Assembly: GCF_015694705.1 (NCBI RefSeq)
Contig: NZ_JADQDR010000001.1
Span: 310,001-374,000, forward strand
DNA from: Pontibacter rufus
GTDB lineage: Bacteria; Bacteroidota; Bacteroidia; Cytophagales; Hymenobacteraceae
Reading direction: 5' to 3'
DNA: 64,000 nt
Made by a program: the position numbers and the translations under genes. Of this stretch, positions 8,971-17,632 are shown piece after piece (the first letter of the stretch is position 1; each line of letters starts with the position of its first letter). The notes beneath the pieces are model-generated. The model had not been told where the DNA came from. It did no database searches and was given only the letters and a program-made list of their open reading frames with translations.

Positions 8971-10674
8971 ATGAAAACTAAAATAATTGCAATCCTTTTC
9001 TTTTCGCTTGCTTTAAGTGCTTGCGAAAAAGATTTCCTGGATACACCTCCGATAGATAAACTGACAGATGAAACCTATTGGACAAGTGAAGAGAACGTAA
9101 GAACTTTTTCATATGGCTTTTATCCGGCGTACTTTACAGGTTACGGCTCCGGCTATGCCTGGGGAAATTACTTTTCAGGCCAGGCCTTAAACGACAACTT
9201 TGCTCCTTCTAACCCGGCACAGTTTACGCAGAACGTGCCAACTTCAGGTGGCGGCTGGTCCTTTGCCTGGGTGAGAAAAGCCAATATCTTTTTAGATCGG
9301 GTGCAGGATGTGCCGATGAGCGACGAAGCCAAAGCACACTGGACCGGTATCGGCCGTTTTTTCCGTGGCATGGAGTATTCGGACCTGGTAAGCACCTTCG
9401 GAGATGTGCCCTGGTATGATACGGAACTGACCGAAGCGGATATGGAACAGCTGTACAAACCCCGCGATCCCCGCACGTTGGTGATGGACAACGTATTGGC
9501 CGATTTTAAATATGCCGCCGAAAATGTGCGGGAACAGGATGGCGCCAAAGGGCTGACGGTAAACAGAGATGTCGTACTGGCATTTATGTCGCGCGTATTT
9601 TTGTTTGAAGGTACCTGGCAGAAATACCACGAAGGTAACATGGCCAAGGCAGCCGAGTACCTCGAGGCGTCTAAGTGGGCAGCCGAACAACTGATAAGCT
9701 CGGGTAAGTATTCGTTAGGCGATTACAGAGAAGTATTTAGTTCACTTAACCTGGCCGGCAACCCCGAAGTTATACTTTACAGAGAGTATGAGCCCGGCAT
9801 ACTTACACATGCCTTAAACAGCTACAACAACAAGGAGCCGCAGTCCGGCCCGTCCAAAGATGCTATTGAGGCTTATTTGGCTTCAGATGGCCTGCCTATT
9901 GCTGTTTCTCCGCTGTACCAGGGAGATCATGGGATAGAAAATGTGATGGCCAACCGCGATCCGCGTATCACCGAAACCTTTGTGTCAGATGAATTGCGAC
10001 TGAACGGTATTGCCAGTAATTATTCCTCTTCCGGGTATGCTACGCATAAATTCCTGAACGAGGCGATTGCGAATACGCCTGAAGGAAGCTCTAACCTGAA
10101 CCCGACTGATGCGCCCGTAATCCGTTATGGCGAAGTTCTGATGAATTATGCCGAGGCTGCTGCCGAGCTGGGCACAATAGGCGGCCCGGCCTTAACCAAC
10201 GCAGATTTAGACAAATCGATTAATGTACTTCGTACCAGGCCCGGCATCAACATGCCGGCATTGCAGGTGGTTGGCGATCAGCCTGCGGTTGGTGGTGTGG
10301 TATACGATGATCCTGCACGGGATCAGGCTATCCTCCCTGTTATCTGGGAAATCCGCCGCGAACGCCGGGTAGAACTGATGATGGAAGGACTCAGGCTGGA
10401 TGATCTCAGGAGGTGGAAAGAACTGGATAATACCGATGTTGAAGAAAATCCTGATATCAACCGCGGCGCCTGGATCAAAAAAGCTGACTATCCTGGTCTT
10501 AATGCCAGTGTAGAGCTAACGGATGGAACAGAGGGGTATATCATACCGGCTACCAAAGCAGAGTCGCTGAGGCGGTTTGTAGATCCTAAAGTTTACCTGG
10601 AACCACTGCCGCTGGATCAGATTCAGCTGTACAAAGACAATGGTGCCGAGCTGGTACAGAACCCAGGTTGGTAA
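8971..10674 (+). CDS. SusD/RagB-family nutrient-binding outer-membrane lipoprotein
   Basis: The product has 567 residues. The lipobox is SLALSAC with acylated Cys at residue 18, followed by EKDF, whose acidic residues fit surface display. Typical SusD features are present: DFLDTPPIDKLTDETYWTSEENV near the N-terminus, a TPR-like helical core, and the conserved C-terminal ERRVELMMEGLRLDDLRRW segment. It binds the ligand at the cell surface and closes over the SusC barrel encoded 19 bases upstream. A strong terminator follows the stop codon at 10691-10728, so namZ-susC-susD may form one transcription unit. Confidence 0.96.
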   Translation: MKTKIIAILFFSLALSACEKDFLDTPPIDKLTDETYWTSEENVRTFSYGFYPAYFTGYGSGYAWGNYFSGQALNDNFAPSNPAQFTQNVPTSGGGWSFAWVRKANIFLDRVQDVPMSDEAKAHWTGIGRFFRGMEYSDLVSTFGDVPWYDTELTEADMEQLYKPRDPRTLVMDNVLADFKYAAENVREQDGAKGLTVNRDVVLAFMSRVFLFEGTWQKYHEGNMAKAAEYLEASKWAAEQLISSGKYSLGDYREVFSSLNLAGNPEVILYREYEPGILTHALNSYNNKEPQSGPSKDAIEAYLASDGLPIAVSPLYQGDHGIENVMANRDPRITETFVSDELRLNGIASNYSSSGYATHKFLNEAIANTPEGSSNLNPTDAPVIRYGEVLMNYAEAAAELGTIGGPALTNADLDKSINVLRTRPGINMPALQVVGDQPAVGGVVYDDPARDQAILPVIWEIRRERRVELMMEGLRLDDLRRWKELDNTDVEENPDINRGAWIKKADYPGLNASVELTDGTEGYIIPATKAESLRRFVDPKVYLEPLPLDQIQLYKDNGAELVQNPGW

Positions 10675-10690
10675 TACTTGATTTTTTAAT

Positions 10691-10728
10691 AAAAAGCCCT
10701 CCACTGGCGAAAACCTGGAGGGCTTTTT
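10691..10728. terminator. Bidirectional-type Rho-independent terminator after susD
   Basis: Arms 10691-10703 (AAAAAGCCCTCCA) and 10716-10728 are exact reverse complements around a 12-base loop. An A-run precedes and a T-run follows, the classic form on either strand. It sits 17 bases after the susD stop and would separate namZ-susCD from the following glycosidase gene. Confidence 0.88.
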
Positions 10729-10754
10729 TAATCCCGCTTACGCAGTTGCTGACG

Positions 10755-12299
10755 ATGTATAAAAGTTATACTTTCCTTATTGCCCTTCTTTTTACCACAA
10801 CCCTACTACAGGCACAACAGCAGGCACTTGCTCCGAAACGGGAGTTCAGGGGTGTCTGGGTAGCCACGGTGCAGAACATCGACTGGCCATCTAAACCGGT
10901 AGCCGGCGTCACGTCAGACCAGCAGAAGCAGGAATTGGTACAGCTGCTGGACGAACATCAGCAAACAGGTATAAACGCCATTATGCTACAAATTCGTCCC
11001 TCAGCCGATGCTTTTTATGCCAGAGGGCGGGAGGAATGGAGCATGTTCCTGACGGGCAAACAGGGCCAGGCCCCTAATCCGTTTTACGATCCGCTGGATT
11101 TTGCTATACTTGAAGCCCACAAGCGCGGTATGGAACTGCACGCCTGGTTTAACCCTTACCGTGCTACCAACGATCTGGATAATTCCCATACCAGTGCCAC
11201 CCACATCACGCGCACGCATCCCGAATGGTTTTTTACCTATGGCGGTAAAAAGTACTTTAATCCCGGCCTGCCTGAAGTAAGGCAATACATCATACAGGTA
11301 ATTATGGATGTGGTGCGTAACTATGACATCGACGGCGTGCACTTCGATGACTATTTTTATCCTTATCCTGGCAAAGAACCGCTGCCGGATTCTGCTACTT
11401 ATCAACTATACGGGCAGGAATTTGCGGATATTGACGACTGGCGCCGGAACAATGTCGATACGCTTATTCATACTTTGTCGGACAGCATACACGCTGAAAA
11501 AAGCTATGTAAAGTTTGGCATCAGCCCTTTTGGTATCTGGCGCAACAAAGCGCAGGACCCCAGGGGCTCCGAAAGCAACGGCTTGTCGGGCTACAGCGCT
11601 CTGTTTGCCGATGCCCGTAAGTGGGCGCAGCAAGGCTGGGTGGATTATGTAAATCCGCAGGTATACTTTCCGTTTTATTATCCGGCTGCGCCTTATGAAA
11701 AGCTGGTTGACTGGTGGAGTACCAACGCTTACGGGAAGCATTTATACATAGGCCAGGCCGTATACCGCGCTATGGAAGACCGCGAAGGCTGGCGCGACAA
11801 GCAGCAATTGCCTAACCAGATGCGCTACCTGCGCCACAATCCCAGTGTACAGGGCAGCGTGTTTTTCAGCTCCAAATCGCTGACCGATAACCTGGCTGGT
11901 TTCCGCGATTCGCTACAATATAATTTCTACCAATATCCGGCCCTGCCACCCGTGATGACGTGGCTGGACAGTGTGCCACCACCTGCGCCGCAGAACCTGC
12001 GCGAGAAAAAGTTTTTGTTTTTCAACTCGAATAAGAAAACCAGGCTGGAATGGGACAGCCCAAAGGAAAGTGACAGCAGCCAGGTATATGGCTATGTGAT
12101 CTATCGCTTTGCGGACAACGAACCACTTGCCCTGCACAACCCGGCCAACATCATAAAAATAAGCTTCGACCATACACTTACCTCTTTTACAGACGAGGGC
12201 ATGGCGCCTGGCCATACCTACCGCTACGTGGTAACAACCATCGACAGGCTTAAAAACGAAAGCACAACGGCAAACGCGTTAATTAAAAAAATTAAATAA
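10755..12299 (+). CDS. GHL10 glycoside hydrolase, DigH/YngK-like (DUF187)
   Basis: The ATG at 10755 is preferred over an in-frame upstream start inside the terminator; it gives 514 residues with a clean signal peptide (MYKSYTFLIALLFTTTLLQAQ). The core shows the PF02638 signature: REFRGVWVATVQNIDWPS, a GINAIMLQIRPSADAFY strand, MELHAWFNPYRA, HPEWF, GVHFDDYFYPYP and FGISPFGIWRN. A fibronectin-III-like segment follows from about residue 410. The E. coli relative DigH (YddW) is reported to cleave denuded peptidoglycan glycan strands, which suits this locus. It probably acts in the periplasm on glycan chains already stripped of peptides. No lipobox is seen. Confidence 0.85.
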   Translation: MYKSYTFLIALLFTTTLLQAQQQALAPKREFRGVWVATVQNIDWPSKPVAGVTSDQQKQELVQLLDEHQQTGINAIMLQIRPSADAFYARGREEWSMFLTGKQGQAPNPFYDPLDFAILEAHKRGMELHAWFNPYRATNDLDNSHTSATHITRTHPEWFFTYGGKKYFNPGLPEVRQYIIQVIMDVVRNYDIDGVHFDDYFYPYPGKEPLPDSATYQLYGQEFADIDDWRRNNVDTLIHTLSDSIHAEKSYVKFGISPFGIWRNKAQDPRGSESNGLSGYSALFADARKWAQQGWVDYVNPQVYFPFYYPAAPYEKLVDWWSTNAYGKHLYIGQAVYRAMEDREGWRDKQQLPNQMRYLRHNPSVQGSVFFSSKSLTDNLAGFRDSLQYNFYQYPALPPVMTWLDSVPPPAPQNLREKKFLFFNSNKKTRLEWDSPKESDSSQVYGYVIYRFADNEPLALHNPANIIKISFDHTLTSFTDEGMAPGHTYRYVVTTIDRLKNESTTANALIKKIK

Positions 12300-12351
12300 A
12301 CTGGCATGCGCACCAGTTGCAGGGTTTATACTTTTTATGTAACTATACCTG

Positions 12352-14193
12352 ATGCAGAAGATATATAAAAAAGGAATGATGGCGATAAGATTGCTTCTAT
12401 TCATTGCCGGCATTCTTCTTTTACCCGGATGTGCGTCGCATACTTTAAATAAAGATGCGGCAGCCTGGATACGCATCAACCAACTGGGTTATACGCCTGC
12501 AGGCATTAAAGTGGCCGTGTGGGCAAGTAAAGATGATGGCCACCTCAGCAGTTTTGAGCTGGTGGATGCCGGAACCAGCAAAGCTGTTTTTAAAGGCAAA
12601 GCAGGGGAAGCCTTTGGCGCTTACGGACCGTTCCAGGAATCTTACAGGCTTAATTTCACGGGTTTTAACAAGCCGGGCAGCTACTATCTGCGGGCCGGAA
12701 CAGTTACGTCGCCCGTTTTTAAAATAGCGCCGGATGTATACAAGGGCGCTGCCGACTTTGCCTTACGCTACATGCGGCAGCAGCGCAGCGGCTTCAACCC
12801 CTACTTAAAAGACTCCTGCCATACATCCGACGGCTATACCATGTATGGCCCGATGCCCGACAGCACGCTTATCGATGTGTCGGGGGGCTGGCACGATGCG
12901 TCTGACTATTTGCAGTACAGCACCACTTCTGCCAATGCCACCTATCATCTGCTGGCTGCTTACCGCGATTTTCCGGATGTGTTTACGGACGAGCACCTGG
13001 CCAACGGGCTGGCAGGAACCAACAGCGTAGCCGATGTACTGGACGAAGCACGATGGGGCCTCAGCTGGCTCCTGAAAATGCACCCGCGCGAAGACTGGCT
13101 GTTCAACCAGCTGGCCGATGATCGGGATCACCAGGGCATGCGCCTGCCTACGCTGGACAGTGTGGATTATGGCATGGGCAAAGGCGGGGCAAGGCCCGTA
13201 TACTTCGCCACAGGCGAGCCGCAGGGTTTGGGCAAGTATAAAAACAGGGCGACAGGCGTGGCCTCTACGGCAGGTAAATTTGCCAGCGCTTTTGCCCTGG
13301 CTGCTCAGATGTATACTTCCACCAACGACTCTTTAGCCCGCCTGTTTACCCGTAAAGCCTTATCCGCTTATAAACTGGGTTTGGCAAAACCTGGTGTCAG
13401 CCAGACGGCCCCGAATGGAGCGCCCTACTTTTACGAGGAAGATAATTGGTTAGATGATATGGAACTGGGCGCCGCGGCGCTTTACCAGCTGAACGGTGAC
13501 CAAAACTATTTTGAACAGGCTTACAAGTATGGCTTGCAGGAAAAAGTAACGCCCTGGATGGGCGCCGATACCGCCCGGCATTACCAGTGGTATCCCTTCC
13601 ATAATTTCGGCCATTACGAACTGGCCAATAAAGCCGATGCAAAAACCAGATCACAATTAATCAGCTTTTACAAACAAGGTATAGCGCGCGTATTTGCTAA
13701 AGGAAAACAAAATGCTTTTTACCGCGGCATCCCTTTCATCTGGTGCTCCAACAACCTGACAACCTCCTTTGCCATTCAGTGCCATCTGTACCGGCAGCTC
13801 AGCAACGATGATACTTTTGCCGAACTGGAGCAGGCGAACTTCGATTGGCTATTTGGCTGCAACCCGTGGGGCACCAGCATGGTGTATGGCCTGCCCGCTA
13901 CCGGCGATACACCTGTCGATCCGCACTCCGCTTTCACACACCTGTATACTTACCCGGTAGATGGCGGCCTGGTAGACGGGCCCGTGTACGGGAGCATCTT
14001 TAATAACCTGAAAGGGATTACCTTGTATCATCCTGATGAATATGCCCCTTTCCAGTCAGGCCTGGTAGTATACCATGACGATTACGGTGACTACAGCACC
14101 AACGAGCCAACGATGGATGGCACAGCCTCGCTGGTTTACCTGCTGGCAGCCAGGGAACATGATGCGTTGGAGGAGGTACAAACAAAAAAGTAG
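12352..14193 (+). CDS. GH9-family glycoside hydrolase lipoprotein
   Basis: The product has 613 residues. The lipobox LLPGC places the Cys at residue 27, and an internal ATG eight codons in is an alternative start. An N-terminal Ig-like domain of the kind found before GH9 catalytic modules spans about residues 38-125 (INQLGYTPAGIKVAVW). The (alpha/alpha)6 catalytic module follows: GGWHDASDY holds the Asp pair (about residues 182 and 185), and a C-terminal STNEPTMDGTA segment holds the acid Glu (about 585). Most GH9 enzymes are beta-1,4-glucanases, and some act on other beta-1,4 glycans such as chitobiose or glucosamine-containing chains. Between a DigH-like enzyme and murQ, a role on the beta-1,4 backbone of peptidoglycan or chitin is plausible but unproven. 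Confidence 0.88.
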   Translation: MQKIYKKGMMAIRLLLFIAGILLLPGCASHTLNKDAAAWIRINQLGYTPAGIKVAVWASKDDGHLSSFELVDAGTSKAVFKGKAGEAFGAYGPFQESYRLNFTGFNKPGSYYLRAGTVTSPVFKIAPDVYKGAADFALRYMRQQRSGFNPYLKDSCHTSDGYTMYGPMPDSTLIDVSGGWHDASDYLQYSTTSANATYHLLAAYRDFPDVFTDEHLANGLAGTNSVADVLDEARWGLSWLLKMHPREDWLFNQLADDRDHQGMRLPTLDSVDYGMGKGGARPVYFATGEPQGLGKYKNRATGVASTAGKFASAFALAAQMYTSTNDSLARLFTRKALSAYKLGLAKPGVSQTAPNGAPYFYEEDNWLDDMELGAAALYQLNGDQNYFEQAYKYGLQEKVTPWMGADTARHYQWYPFHNFGHYELANKADAKTRSQLISFYKQGIARVFAKGKQNAFYRGIPFIWCSNNLTTSFAIQCHLYRQLSNDDTFAELEQANFDWLFGCNPWGTSMVYGLPATGDTPVDPHSAFTHLYTYPVDGGLVDGPVYGSIFNNLKGITLYHPDEYAPFQSGLVVYHDDYGDYSTNEPTMDGTASLVYLLAAREHDALEEVQTKK

Positions 14194-14599
14194 TAATTTC
14201 CGGTTGTTGTGGATGGCCCCTGAACTGCAGCCATACATAACATTTATGCATCGCTCTGGTATATGCTGCCGGCTTAAGAAGGGAAAGCGGCTTATGCATG
14301 AAATTAGTTTTGCGTTGGAACAGATAAAGCGGGGTTGATTACCAGGTAATACCGATACTGCTGCTTCAGACCTCTGCGTTTTTATGCGTGTTATACTTGA
14401 AATTGCAGTACATAAAAAATGCTTATTTAGAATTTATTTGTAGATTTAGCGTGCCGGAAGAAGAAATTTATACTTAGCGGTGGTAAGTATGCCGCATAAA
14501 ACCGCATCCTGGCTTTTGCGGGCAAAGCATCGGCATAGATGCAGCGTAGGTGAGCGCCTGCAAGCGTTCTTATTCCGGGAAAAGATACCTCTGATGATA
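14194..14599. other. 406-bp intergenic region before the phosphoesterase gene
   Basis: No gene is supported. The region holds two TATACTT heptamers and one AAGTATG, and an AT-rich patch at about 14410-14470 that could contain a promoter. No clear -33/-7 pair of the Bacteroidota type was found. Confidence 0.4.
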
Positions 14600-16465
14600 A
14601 TGAGAATAACTTATACTTTATTATGGCTCCTGGTTGCTTTGCTTGCGCCTTTTGCAAGTATAGCGCAAACGTTTAGCTTTGCTTTTGTAACTGATACCCA
14701 CATCGGCGGCAACACAGCCGCCGAAGATTTGCAACGTACCGTGCAGGATATTAATGCCAACGATTCGCTGCGTTTTGTGGTAATCACAGGTGATATCACT
14801 GAGTTTGGATCTGATGCAGAACTGGCACAGGCAAAGCAGATACTGGATGGGCTAAACAAGCCGTGGCATGTTATTGCCGGTAACCACGATGCCAACTGGT
14901 CGGAGAGCGGCAGCAATACTTTCCGGAAAGTGTTTGGCGCAGAGACATTTGCCTTTACTTACAACGGTTACCTGTTTGCCGGCACCAGCTCGGGCCCAAA
15001 CATGCGCATGGGGCCGGGACAAGTGCCGCGTGAAAACATGGTATGGCTCGATTCGGTGCTGACCAATATGGAAGATCCGCAGATGCCTGTGATTTACCTG
15101 AACCATTATCCGCAGGATTCGGCGCAGAACAACTGGTACGAGGCCATCGATCTGGTAAAACAACGCAACGTGCAGTTAATAATGTGCGGGCACGGGCATG
15201 CCAACCATAAGTATGATTTTGAAGGAATACCGGGTATTATGAGCCGCTCTAACCTGCGGGCAAAAGACAGCCTGGGCGGCTACAACATTGTAACCATAGC
15301 CCACGATACCGCCAGCTTTGCCGTGCGCAGGCCGCAGGTACAAACGTTGCCTGTCTGGGCAAAAGTTGCGCTGGTCAATCATCATTTTGATCGGGATAAA
15401 ACGACGTATGCCAGGCCGTCGTTTGCTGTGAACAAGAAGTATGACCAGGTAGAAGTGGTATGGACGTACCAGGACGACAGCGATGTAGGAGCAGGCACCG
15501 CAACGTATAAAAACCTTGTCATCGCCACCAATACAAAAGGCGAAGTTTACGCGCTGAACAGGAAAACCGGCCGGCGGGAGTGGCTGTTTAAAACGGGTGG
15601 CAAAATATATTCCACCCCGGCTGTAGCCAACGGCTACGTGGTAGTTGGCTCCTCCGACAACAGCATTTACGGCCTCAAAGCTTCCAGTGGAAAGCTAGCC
15701 TGGAAAACAACCACGCAGAAGCCGGTACTCGGCTCGCCCGTTATCCACGGCAAAGTAGCATACATCGGCGGTTCCGACGGGCATTTCAGGGCACTGGATC
15801 TGAAATCCGGCAAAGTGAAGTGGGACTTTGACCAGGTAAAAGGCTTTGTGGTAACCAGGCCGCTGATCTACCAGGATAAAGTATACTTCGGCAGCTGGGG
15901 GGATGATTTTTACGCGCTGGATACGCAAACAGGCAAGCTGGCCTGGAAGTGGAACAACGGTTCGGCTAACCGCATGTTTTCGCCGGCTGCCTGCTACCCG
16001 GTTGCTGTGGATGGCCATGTTTTTATTGTAGCGCCCGACCGCTATATGACTTCGCTGGATGCTGCAACAGGGCAGGTTATATGGCGTAAAAAAATGGACG
16101 ACATACGCGTGCGCGAATCAATGGGCTTGTCAGCCGACGGAGCGCTGGTATACGTAAAAACAATGGATGGCGAGTTGTACGGCGTTTCCACTGCCGCCGA
16201 CACAATGCAACTGGACTGGAAAGCAAAGCTGCAACTTCCTTACGAGTTGGCGCCGTCGGCTATTGTAGAAAGCAGGGGCGTGGTATACGTGCCCTCTCAT
16301 TCAGGTATGGCCAGCGCCGTGGATAGAGAAAGTGGAGAAGTACTCTGGCAGCATAAGATATCGAACAGCCTGATGAACCCCGTGATGCCGTCCGGGAAAA
16401 ACGAAGTAGTGGTCAGTACCATGGATGGCAGGATAGCATGTTTACGCTATCACCCCGAGAAGTAG
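14600..16465 (+). CDS. Exported calcineurin-like phosphoesterase fused to PQQ-type beta-propeller
   Basis: The ATG at 14600 gives 621 residues with a signal peptide (MRITYTLLWLLVALLAPFASIAQ); an upstream in-frame ATG at 14480 would bury it. Metallophosphoesterase motifs are complete: FVTDTHIGG, VVITGDITEFG, AGNHDANW, LNHYPQD and CGHGHANHKYDF. From about residue 320 to the end there are several PQQ/outer-membrane-BamB-like propeller repeats (for example VYALNRKTGRREW, ALDLKSGKVKW, ALDTQTGKLAW). It precedes murQ by 41 bases, so a periplasmic phosphatase or phosphodiesterase serving wall turnover is a reasonable guess. The propeller may hold a ligand or partner. The substrate is unknown. Confidence 0.85.
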   Translation: MRITYTLLWLLVALLAPFASIAQTFSFAFVTDTHIGGNTAAEDLQRTVQDINANDSLRFVVITGDITEFGSDAELAQAKQILDGLNKPWHVIAGNHDANWSESGSNTFRKVFGAETFAFTYNGYLFAGTSSGPNMRMGPGQVPRENMVWLDSVLTNMEDPQMPVIYLNHYPQDSAQNNWYEAIDLVKQRNVQLIMCGHGHANHKYDFEGIPGIMSRSNLRAKDSLGGYNIVTIAHDTASFAVRRPQVQTLPVWAKVALVNHHFDRDKTTYARPSFAVNKKYDQVEVVWTYQDDSDVGAGTATYKNLVIATNTKGEVYALNRKTGRREWLFKTGGKIYSTPAVANGYVVVGSSDNSIYGLKASSGKLAWKTTTQKPVLGSPVIHGKVAYIGGSDGHFRALDLKSGKVKWDFDQVKGFVVTRPLIYQDKVYFGSWGDDFYALDTQTGKLAWKWNNGSANRMFSPAACYPVAVDGHVFIVAPDRYMTSLDAATGQVIWRKKMDDIRVRESMGLSADGALVYVKTMDGELYGVSTAADTMQLDWKAKLQLPYELAPSAIVESRGVVYVPSHSGMASAVDRESGEVLWQHKISNSLMNPVMPSGKNEVVVSTMDGRIACLRYHPEK

Positions 16466-16506
16466 CCGGCGACAGAAATAAAGGTGCCGTATAAATAGTT
16501 GGAAGA

Positions 16507-17352
16507 ATGCTGGACAACAGCAAAAGAAATCACATAGAAATGGAAATAGTTACTGAAAGAGATTCAAATTATAACGATCTCGAGAAGATGTCTGTCAGGG
16601 AGATCCTGGAGAACATCAACAATGAAGATAAAACTGTTCCGCTTGCCGTGGAGAAAGTGATTCCGCAGATAGAGCAACTGGCAGAGATAACGGCGGAGAA
16701 GATGAAAGCAGGCGGCCGCCTGTTTTATATTGGCGCCGGTACCAGTGGCCGCCTGGGTGTGCTGGATGCTTCGGAATGCCCGCCTACTTTTGGCGTGCCT
16801 TTTGACAGGGTGGTGGGCCTGATAGCAGGAGGGGATGGCGCTATCCGCAAAGCCGTGGAATTTGCTGAAGACGACATGGAGCAGGCCTGGAAAGATTTGC
16901 AGGTGTATAACATAAGCGACCAGGATGTGGTAGTAGGCCTCGCTGCTTCGGGCACCACGCCCTACGTTATCGGCGGGCTGCGGATGGCCAACAAACATGG
17001 CATTGTGACGGGGTGCGTGGTCTGCAATGCCGGCAGTCTGGTAGCTGCCGAGGCAAAGTACCCGGTAGAAGTGGTGGTAGGACCTGAATTTCTGTCCGGC
17101 TCAACGCGCATGAAATCCGGCACCGCGCAGAAGCTCGTACTGAATATGCTCACAACCACGGTAATGATACAGCTGGGCAAGGTGAAAGGAAACAAAATGG
17201 TAGACATGCAGCTCAGCAACCACAAGCTCTATCACCGTGGTGTCCGGATTATTATGGCCGAGACAGGAAAGGATGAGCAAACGGCCACTGCACTTTTAGA
17301 TAAGTATGGCAATGTGCGCAAAGCCATAGAAAGCGTGATGATATCGTCCTGA
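16507..17352 (+). CDS. murQ: N-acetylmuramic acid 6-phosphate etherase
   Basis: The product has 281 residues from the ATG at 16507; an internal ATG at 16540 (MEIVTERDSNYNDLEK) fits the family start equally well. MurQ signatures are clear: a SIS-domain phosphosugar site (FYIGAGTSGRLGVLDASECPPTFG, split here at the SECPPTFG motif with the catalytic Glu), GGDGAIRKAVEFAED, GLAASGTTPYVIGGL and SGSTRMKSGTAQKLVLNMLTT. It cleaves the lactyl ether of MurNAc-6-phosphate in the cytoplasm to give GlcNAc-6-phosphate and D-lactate. Bacteroidota such as Tannerella forsythia feed it with a dedicated kinase (MurK). No such kinase gene is visible in this window. Confidence 0.95.
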   Translation: MLDNSKRNHIEMEIVTERDSNYNDLEKMSVREILENINNEDKTVPLAVEKVIPQIEQLAEITAEKMKAGGRLFYIGAGTSGRLGVLDASECPPTFGVPFDRVVGLIAGGDGAIRKAVEFAEDDMEQAWKDLQVYNISDQDVVVGLAASGTTPYVIGGLRMANKHGIVTGCVVCNAGSLVAAEAKYPVEVVVGPEFLSGSTRMKSGTAQKLVLNMLTTTVMIQLGKVKGNKMVDMQLSNHKLYHRGVRIIMAETGKDEQTATALLDKYGNVRKAIESVMISS

Positions 17353-17395
17353 TTAGGCTTGCATCAATAGATTATAGCTATCGCCGCTGTCTTAT

Positions 17396-17483
17396 GCTAG
17401 AGCGAGCTTGCAGCTCGTTCTAAATTAGCTTTGAGACAAGGGTACTTAAAAATAAAAAGTACGAGCTGCAAGCTCGCACCAGC
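17396..17483. repeat. Repeat family A, copy 1: inverted pair AGCGAGCTTGCAGCTCGT
   Basis: Arms 17396-17420 and 17459-17483 are near-perfect reverse complements (22 of 25) around 38 bases. The same arms, as a perfect 27-bp pair, recur at 61323-61394. It lies in the gap between murQ and the symporter gene. The small, structured, dispersed, intergenic form is typical of REP- or MITE-like elements. Confidence 0.85.
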
Positions 17484-17632
17484 AAAAGCAGTGTGGGTTA
17501 CTTTATAGCATCCTAACCTGGGTTCTACAGCCAGTAAATTACAACTTGTAAATCAATCTTAGAATGAAGTATGACTAAGCGCAGCGATGCCTCTATACTT
17601 TGTTTTAACTCATATTCTGATACATAAAGCGT

